From positions 16,094,001-16,158,000 of the forward strand of contig CM076146.1 in the NCBI GenBank assembly GCA_038025085.1: 64,000 nt of DNA, written 5' to 3'. A program made the translations under genes and the position numbers. Origin of the DNA: Tetragonia tetragonoides. Lineage: Eukaryota; Streptophyta; Magnoliopsida; Caryophyllales; Aizoaceae. This document shows positions 57,564 to 64,000 of this stretch, one piece after another (position 1 is the first letter of the stretch; each line of letters starts with the position of its first letter). Below the pieces are notes generated by a model. The model had not been told where the DNA came from and searched no databases. It was given only the letters and a program-made list of their open reading frames with translations.

Positions 57564-58700
57564 CCTGGATTATGAGTTTTCTTGTTCTGACTCCTCAACA
57601 CCATCCCTTTATAAGGAGGCCTACCAGATTGTTTCCCATTAGACTGAGCGCCAATTGATGTTCCAACTCTTGAAGACTCTTCAGCAGAGAACCTCAACTC
57701 CTCAAAAGAGTTGTTCATGAGAATAGGAGGAATATTCTCTTTTGCTGCAGGCTGAGAAGGTTGAGAAGAAGACCCTGACTTGCTATCCACCATCTGCCAA
57801 CCATCACCAGTAGAAGATGGAACTGGCACGGAGTTGTTAGAGACAGTAGCAGCTGACACACTTGCAGCAGGTACATGAGTGCTCTCTGGAACAGATACAG
57901 GGCTAACCACAATAGCAGGAGCAGGGCTAGACACTGGAACAGTAGCAGGAACATGAACCATTGTGTTTGTATTCCCAGGAGGCTCAGGACCTCCAGGACG
58001 AGGTCTCCAAATAGTGTGAGTAGTTTGCTTCTTACATGGAGCATCCGAATGGCCAAAAACCGTACACTTTGAACAACGATGAGGGAGTCACTCATATATA
58101 ATTTCTTGATCATAAATTTTCCCAGTAAGACTATGAAGCTTAAGCACTTTAGATAGCTCATATTTCACATTAATTTCTACACATAATCTAGCATATGAGA
58201 GCTTAGATTTTGCAGCAGTTATGCCATCAATGCAAAGAGGTTTCCCAAGTACACTCCTGATACGACTAAACCCAATATCAGTCCACAAACTGATTTCAGA
58301 TATGGCAACTTAATCCAAACAGGAACACTACTGACATCAATAGTTTTCAGATCAAGATAACCAAACCAATGCTTAAGAATAAATGGACGATTATTGAAAT
58401 ACAAATGTCCACTCTCAAAAATCTTACTCATATACTCATCAGATTAAAAACAAAATAAGAACACACCATCATCAATCAAATGAATATCAATTTTGCCACA
58501 ATCCTTCCATTGCATATTCACAAAACCCCTAATCGAAGGCATAGAAGGTTTAAGTTCAAGAACATACCCAACCAAAAAAAACTTCCATTTAAGCTGGAAG
58601 ACCATTCAGTTTCATCAAACATCACATTATTTGCATCTGCAAATTACGTGGGAATGATATTGAGCTTCAAACCAGCATCAAATTGGTGATTTCTCCTTAT
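57560..58700 (-). pseudogene. ORF1 of LINE 2: DUF4283 protein with CCHC zinc knuckle
   Basis: The DUF4283-like part reads 'YFNNRPFILKHWFGYLDL' (near 58400) and 'VPVWIKLPYL', then a frameshift near 58290, then 'EINVKYELSKVLKLHSLTGK', a stop near 58090, the knuckle CSKCTVFGHSDAPC (58080-58035) and a Pro/Ser/Val-rich tail. It ends at the TGA overlapping the ORF2 ATG (ATGA, 57560-57563). It is an RNA-binding chaperone in related LINEs; here broken. Confidence 0.8.
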
Positions 58701-58963
58701 CGCGTCCGCATATTAATCCTCTCATTTGTTTCCATACTCAGAGATTTGGGCAACCACAGATGAACAATCGATGGAGAATCACGAAACAAACACCAATTAA
58801 AAAGAAACAACAGCAAAATTTGAGAGATGATAACACAAAAAATCAGAAAATCAATGGTGGGTGCAGGTTAGCAGAAAGGGGCTAATCGTGCGCTGGGAGG
58901 AAAATAAACGTTTTCTCTCTCTCATCTCTCTCCCAATAAAATAAAAGTTCCAATTAACCCCTT

Positions 58964-59095
58964 GTTAATCACATCATTTATTGAAGGAAAAATACACAAA
59001 AATAATCCGTACGTTGCCTCGTGTTACAAAAAAACCCAAAGTTTAGAAATTCAAAAAAATAACCCCAATTCTCACTGCGTCAAACACGAACAATC
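58964..59095. mobile_element. Single TIR fragment of the MULE 1 family
   Basis: 58986-59095 begins GGAAAAATACACAAAAATAA and follows the MULE 1 terminal repeat for ~110 bp, including AAAGTTTAGAAATTCAAAAA. No inverted partner is visible to the right; LINE 3 starts where it ends. Confidence 0.65.
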
Positions 59096-60968
59096 TTTAT
59101 GGGAGATCTAGTCATGGGCCCCTCTTGCATACACAAGGCATTAAAGGGAGACACATCATCAGGTTTACCCAGTAGGCTAGGGTAGATTTCTATAAATGCA
59201 TTGCAAATATCATCTTCATTAGCTTGCAGATTCCCCCTCATATGTTCAAGGGAACCTACTCTATTGGTTGCTTTCCTCTCTTTTACTTTTGCATGGAAAT
59301 AATGAGTGCAATCATCACTCATCTTTATGTCATGTACCTTTACCCGCTGATAGAGAGAGCTAAGTTCCGCCAACCCCAACTTTATACAACACTGCACCAT
59401 ATCCTTCTTATCTTGAATAAGTGAAGGATTAAAGGAGTCGTTATGCAATCTAACTTGTATATGTCACACAAGTCAGTATTGCATTTAGAAATTCTGTCAT
59501 CCAACTTGTTGAATTTGTCCCTGTGTAGCTTCTTTAAGGCACCTTTTAAAGCTTTCAATTTTTGATTGACCTGAAACATCATGCACCCAGATATATTAGT
59601 ATTCCAAACCTCCTGAACAATGCTGAGAAATTGTGAATCTTGAGCCCAACACTGCAGATACTTGAAAGGCCTCTTCTTTCTGTAGTGATTACCCCTCTTC
59701 AAACAACTAGGGGAGTGTTCAGACACAACCGCTGGTAAAAAGTCCACAGTAGCATCAATATTTTGTAACAAGCAGTAAGAGTTACTGAGAACCCTATCCA
59801 GTTTACTATGCACCCGAGTATGATCCTCATGCTTATTAGACCAGGTATAAAACATCCCTGTTGCTGGTAAATCCGTGAGCCATGCATTCTCCAAACAGTT
59901 AGCAAACTCTTTATCTCCATAACACTGCCAGCAACGGAGCTAAGTCTTTCGAACTCAGAGATGGTAACATTAAAGTCACCTGATATAACCCAAGGGGATT
60001 GGATTGAACTACCCCAGCTTTGTATATTACGCCACAAAGATCTTCTAGTGCTAGCGGAATTGCTTGCGTAGACCATAGTGACGTGACATGAAAATTGAGT
60101 TGATCTCTCCTTGATTATGCAATGGATAGCCATGTCAGTTAGGGTTGTTCAAAAGTATCCGAATCCGATGATCTGATCCGTAACCCGAGCTATCCAATCC
60201 GGAAAATCGGATATCCGACCCAAATTTTCAGATCGGATATCTGATCTGGTGTAAAGTATCGAGTTTTCGGATCGGATACATATCAAGTTTTTCAGTTTTC
60301 AGATATCTGAAATATCCGATTTGTTAATTTTTTACTTTGAGTAATTGAGCGACAAACTTGACAAACAAAAAATCTGAGCGACAAACTCAAATTGGAACCT
60401 AAGAAACTAATACATGGTCCTACCGACTGCCGCTGCTCTCATCTCTTCCTCTCAGTGCACTCTCACGGCTTAGATCTCGAACAACCCTCTTTCTCTATCA
60501 ACGTTAAAGTACTGTCGTTGATGCATAGAATGATAGAATGTGGGACTTGGGTCACCATTTTATTAATTTGCTGCTGTCAGTGAGATGTTTGTTGAGAAAC
60601 TTCCCATTTCTTTGAATATTTTGGAGAAAATATGCACCTGTTAGATACTACTTAGTATGCAGGTGGCTTAAAGCTTCATAATTTGAATGACAAATGTTCA
60701 ACATTTAATGGTAATTCTTTTTGATTAATGAAACTTTAGTTAAATCAAGATTTCCTAAAGAAACGGATCAGGAAATGGATATCCGATATCCGATCCGTAT
60801 TTTCGGGTATTCGACTAACCGGATATCCGCTCATTTCGGATCGGATACGGATCACAATTTTGTCCATCCAAGAATTTGGGTATCCTATTTTTCGGATCAG
60901 ATCAGATCCGGTATCAGACTTTGAACAGGCTTAGTCAGTCTTCATCATAATCTGCAAATTCCGGATTA
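59096..60968 (-). mobile_element. LINE 3: fragment of a second minus-strand LINE, interrupted by hAT 2
   Basis: Endonuclease and linker region only: 'VTMVYASNSASTRRSLW', 'WVISGDFNVTISEFER' (near 60000), 'GMFYTWSNKHEDHTRVHSKL', then the linker 'YFHAKVKERKATNRV' toward 59080. It is truncated at both ends, with frame changes near 59890 and 59450. About 30 bp of it continue beyond hAT 2 (60940-60968). Confidence 0.82.
60140..60933. mobile_element. hAT-like non-autonomous element in LINE 3
   Basis: Ends TAGGGTTGTTCAAA and (inverse) TAAGCCTGTTCAAA, with repeated GGATATCCG and CGGATCGGAT motifs in the subterminal zones. The flank GTCAGT occurs on both sides (60134-60139 and 60934-60939), shorter than the usual 8-bp hAT duplication. 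Removing it restores the LINE 3 frame. Confidence 0.72.
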
Positions 60969-60977
60969 TTATTGAAG

Positions 60978-61825
60978 AGTGGTGCTAAACGCAGCCATCA
61001 AATTACTAAACGTCACCACCTTTTAACCTAGGTTTCCCAAAACACCCTAACATATATTACGAAAGGTTGAGAGCCTCTTTTTTACTCTCTTCACCCCTTC
61101 TCCAATTGAAACTTCTCAGTAGACCCAAAATTTATCAAAAAAGAACCAATCTTTTCTAGTGGATTCAACATATTGAATACAATTTAATGATGGAGGATAG
61201 TTAGAACATCTTTAGCGATATGATTCATGATAGCGATGACAGTTTTGGTGATGAATTTGAGGTATTATTGTCTCATTAGTGGGTTAACTGCTGTAAAAAA
61301 GTTTCGCAGGCTCCGTAAAAAAAATCGCAAATTCAAGGAGCTTCATGAGACTCTCATGTAGCTCACACATGAACTTCATGAGAGCCTCATGAAGCTCATT
61401 CATAAGCTTCATGAGTTCCTCATGGAACGTTTTCGTTATGTCCATTAGCTTCTCATGTAGGAGTAATAATTAATGGAACACAATCAGCGATTGGATGAGC
61501 TTCACGAAATACTCACAAAACTCCTGAGAAAGCATTGTCAACATTGCATAAAGCTTATTGGTAAGCTTCATTAGGAGCTCATGAAGCTTACTGATAAACT
61601 TCAGGACGGGACAGAGGAGGTGGTGGTGACTGTGTTACGACGGTGAGGGGCTATTTTTTTTTTTTTTTTTGGCTTTCTTGGGTTGGGAATCTGGGGTTAA
61701 ATGAGAGAGAAAGAGGGGTAGGGGAAATGGAAAAGGGGTTAGGGAAATAAAAAAGGGTAGTTTAGTCTAATTTGGACAAATTTAATGCTGTTTAGCAATT
61801 TTCTTGGTGTCATTTAGCAAATATG
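60978..61825. mobile_element. TIR element of unassigned family (possibly Mutator-like)
   Basis: Left end GGTGCTAAACGCAGCCATCA, and the right end is its diverged inverse (~40 bp with GCTAAA repeated). The flanks TTATTGAAG (60969-60977) and TTATTGAAC (61826-61834) match at 8 of 9. The interior (61335-61605) is full of CTTCATGAG/CTCATGAAG motifs. No protein is recognised. Confidence 0.5.
61335..61605. repeat. Dense array of short CTTCATGAG / CTCATGAAG motifs
   Basis: About ten near copies of AGCTTCATGAG or its complement at irregular spacing of 15-40 bp, inside the TIR element. It may be transposase-binding sites or degenerate tandem repeats. Confidence 0.6.
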
Positions 61826-61834
61826 TTATTGAAC

Positions 61835-62018
61835 GAAGGGTCAAATGTGAAATTATTGGGTCTAATTTTCCAAAAAAATATGAAGGGGAAGTTAATTAAA
61901 ACGTGCAAGGGTAACTTAGTAAATTAAACACGTGACGAGGTTTGTCTCTCTGTTTACAAAAACTTGGTGTGGTAATTTAGTACCCGCTTTTTTTGATCGG
62001 ATGTATTTTGGTAACCGC
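61835..62018. other. Intergenic DNA upstream of the candidate promoter
   Basis: No feature recognised. Confidence 0.4.
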
Positions 62019-62055
62019 TATAATAAACGCCGGAGTGCCCTGTGGTTTCTGTTCT

Positions 62056-62060
<5 letters not shown>

Positions 62061-62106
<46 letters not shown>
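62061..62106. repeat. (CT)n microsatellite
   Basis: About 46 bp of uninterrupted CT, 17 bp left of the CACTA insertion. Confidence 0.95.
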
Positions 62107-62108
<2 letters not shown>

Positions 62109-62122
62109 CCACTCTAAACCAT

Positions 62123-62930
62123 CACTACAAGAAATGGTCACTTGTGCCACTATAATAATTGTGGCTATCATATGAAATTTCCGTGGCAAAAGCACTTAGC
62201 CACGAGAATTTTTCTCGTGACCTATCGTGGCCTATAAGGCCATGGCAATCTATTTAACCACGGTAAAAGTACTCTTGTGGCAATAACGAGAAGTCTAGCC
62301 ACGATTTTGTTAGTGACATGTTAACATGTTGCCACTAAAGGAGTCGGTGAAAATTTTCAATTAGCTACGAGAATTTTTGTGGCGGGTTAGTTTAATAGCT
62401 ACGACTATACTAGTGGCTAATTAAACGTGAAAAAAGAAAGAACAAAAACCTTAGAATTGTCATTAGTGAGTCTTGAACTTGAGACCTCTTAGAGTTTATA
62501 AGTGACTCAAACCATCTATGCTAAACTTCTTATATGATTAAAGTATGGACAGTATTATATTTAGAATGTTATTACATGGAAAAAAATATCGACATCCACA
62601 AAAATTCTCGTGGTAAACTAGTCGATTACGTGAAAAAATTTGTAAATTGCTACGAAAAAAAATAATTTGGTGGCAATTTGGCCACACGAGTATTTTTCTG
62701 TGGCAATTTGGCCACAAAGTTATTCCACTAGTAGCGATTTTTCAAAGATGGCCACAATTTTATTTTTCCCGTGGAAAAACAAGCATAAAATTATTTTACC
62801 CGTGGCAATTTTCTTAGAAATGGCCATGAAATAGTTTTTCGTGGCAATTTTAAAAAATCCGAAAAAGTTGGCCACAAAATTTGACCTCCCGTGGTGAGAT
62901 TCGTGGCCCAAGTGACTAACTGTTGTAGTG
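62123..62930. mobile_element. Small non-autonomous CACTA element
   Basis: Starts CACTACAAGAAATGGTCACT and ends (inverse) CACTACAACAGTTAGTCACT, flanked by CAT (62120-62122 and 62931-62933). The subterminal zones are full of GTGGCAA, CCACGAGAATTTTT and related motifs in both orientations. A tRNA-like stretch on the minus strand near 62465-62520 may be an old SINE piece. 808 bp, no transposase. Confidence 0.92.
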
Positions 62931-62972
62931 CATCCCTTGACGCCAACAGCGGGCGACCCCCAAACTATTCAT

Positions 62973-64000
62973 GTAAGTATCCTTAAACCCTAACGTATTC
63001 AATTTCGATTATTTTGGTAATTAGATTGTAATTTGGGCAATTTAAGTTGGATAAATTGAAAATTATGGTAATGCATGTTTGAATTTGATGATAATCTATG
63101 TCGGGAGTTATTGGAATTGTGATCATTCGGAGGCAGAAGTTCTTCTTTTTTTTTTTTGTTATTGTTTTTTTTTTTTTTTTTGGATGGTTAGCTTGTTATT
63201 CCATTACCAAAAGGATATAAAAGGCCATAGGTTTTGTGAACAAATTACATTGTTTGGAGGCTTATCAGAGTAGTATCCTCAAGACAATTACATCACTTAA
63301 ATCACTTGTTTACAACAAACAAAATTAAATTGATAAGTTTTATGAGTGTGGTCGTATCAATATTTGAAATTATTGATAATCTACGTTGAAGTTATTGGAT
63401 TTTTTATTATATGGATTTGGAAGTTTTTGTTGAAAAATAAGTTGTTGAACATGATTATTTTGATTATTTGGAGTTGAAAGTGCTTGTTAGTTGTGAGAGA
63501 CTAAACTAATGAGTATGGCAATAGTAGTTGTGATTTTTTTTTTTTATTTTAGATGTGAATAAAAGACATTCCGCATCTATTAAACATTGATTTAGAACTG
63601 AAGAAATAGAGGGCCAATCATCAAAGAACATCGTCGAATACATTTGTAATTTTGTCTTTTCTCCAGAATTTTGTATACCCCTTTAACAACAAACTGTAAT
63701 TTTCAAGCAAATGATTTTTCAATATCGGACTCCATTCGATGTAGTTAATGTTTTTTTTTTATTTATTTATATTGGTGCACTATTGATGTCTTATTTTTGA
63801 TGCGACATTGACATTAGTCCCCGGTTTGCATTGCTAGATCATATAAGCATGTAAGGATGGAGATTGGCATGATAAATACCCCTCTTATACTGACAACTAA
63901 GCTATTGTCTTTAATGACATTTGTATATGATTTTTAGTTAACTAGGGACCTTTTATTTTGTTTTAACTTTTTGATGTGCTCTTTTTTAATCGTTTGTAAT
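62973..64000. other. Intergenic or intronic DNA at the right edge
   Basis: A/T-rich with T tracts at 63150-63181 and 63533-63547. No coding sequence is supported. It would be intron if the donor at 62973 is real. Confidence 0.4.

Larger units (their letters stand above)
53235..58950 (-). mobile_element. LINE 2: near full-length L1-type element with 13-bp target duplication
   Basis: Flanked by CAATTAACCCCTT at 53222-53234 and 58951-58963. The 3' end is the T run at 53233-53241 (poly-A on the element strand), and the 5' leader is CT/GA-rich near 58900-58935. ORF1 and ORF2 are present in order. The element is 5716 bp including the hAT-type insertion (55340-56082). Confidence 0.88.
62019..62972 (+). 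promoter_or_regulatory. Candidate host-gene promoter and first exon, split by a CACTA element
   Basis: TATAATAAA at 62019-62027, then a CT-rich leader (62061-62106), then (beyond the CACTA insertion) a GC-richer stretch from 62934 ending ATTCAT with the donor GTAAGTATCC at 62973. This is a common layout for a plant 5' leader with an intron. No coding sequence is visible within the window, so it remains a hypothesis. Confidence 0.3.

Noticed and set aside
61977..62195. Arg/Glu- or Ser/Leu-repeat frames
   Set aside because: They are artefacts of the (CT)n microsatellite.

Overview
This window looks like repeat-dense plant nuclear DNA, probably from a eudicot. The evidence is plant-type Ty3/gypsy LTR retrotransposons with Tat/Ogre-like and Athila-like primer sites, L1-type LINEs with a DUF4283 ORF1 and a C-terminal RNase H, tRNA-derived SINEs, CACTA, hAT and Mutator-like DNA transposons, and plant mobile domain (PMD) and DUF7745-like coding sequence. 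I see no intact host protein-coding gene. The only host-gene candidate is a promoter and leader near the right edge (62019-62972). No sequence search was run; family names come from motifs and architecture.

Left part (1-38881): one nested stack. The outer Element B (plus strand; 5' end outside the window, 3' LTR at 37600-38881) is a Tat/Ogre-like element. It has gag zinc knuckles and an integrase but no reverse transcriptase or RNase H, and it carries an antisense two-gene block (PMD gene and DUF7745-like gene). Its integrase is split by Element A (2273-17250, minus strand, 5-bp target duplication GCAGT), a member of the same family with the same gene order and the same missing pol region. 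The 5' LTR of A is itself interrupted by a CACTA element (14440-16331, duplication CAA) that carries SINE-like sequence. B is also interrupted by Element C (23491-36762), an Athila-like gag-protease-only element arranged as LTR-internal-LTR-internal-LTR.

Right part (38882-64000): an LTR tail; a decayed LINE (39030-43555); a triplicated ~455-bp repeat holding a Mutator-like element (44373-45505); a 36-bp minisatellite; a second Mutator-like element; an LTR-like 2.7-kb block (47440-50114); sparse intergenic DNA with a SINE (16-bp duplication) and an array of four short palindromes (52436-52552); a near full-length minus-strand LINE (53235-58950, 13-bp duplication) holding a hAT-type element; a LINE fragment holding a second hAT-like element; a further TIR element; and a CACTA element (62123-62930, duplication CAT).

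The most interesting system is the A/B family. It has sense gag and integrase remnants, an antisense two-gene cassette with spliceosomal-type introns, and a GC-rich 12-bp palindrome (GCCGCTAGCGGC and variants) upstream of the LTR promoter and of both antisense genes. Element C has its own, different 12-bp palindrome (GCATGATCATGC) in the LTR U3 and downstream of gag.
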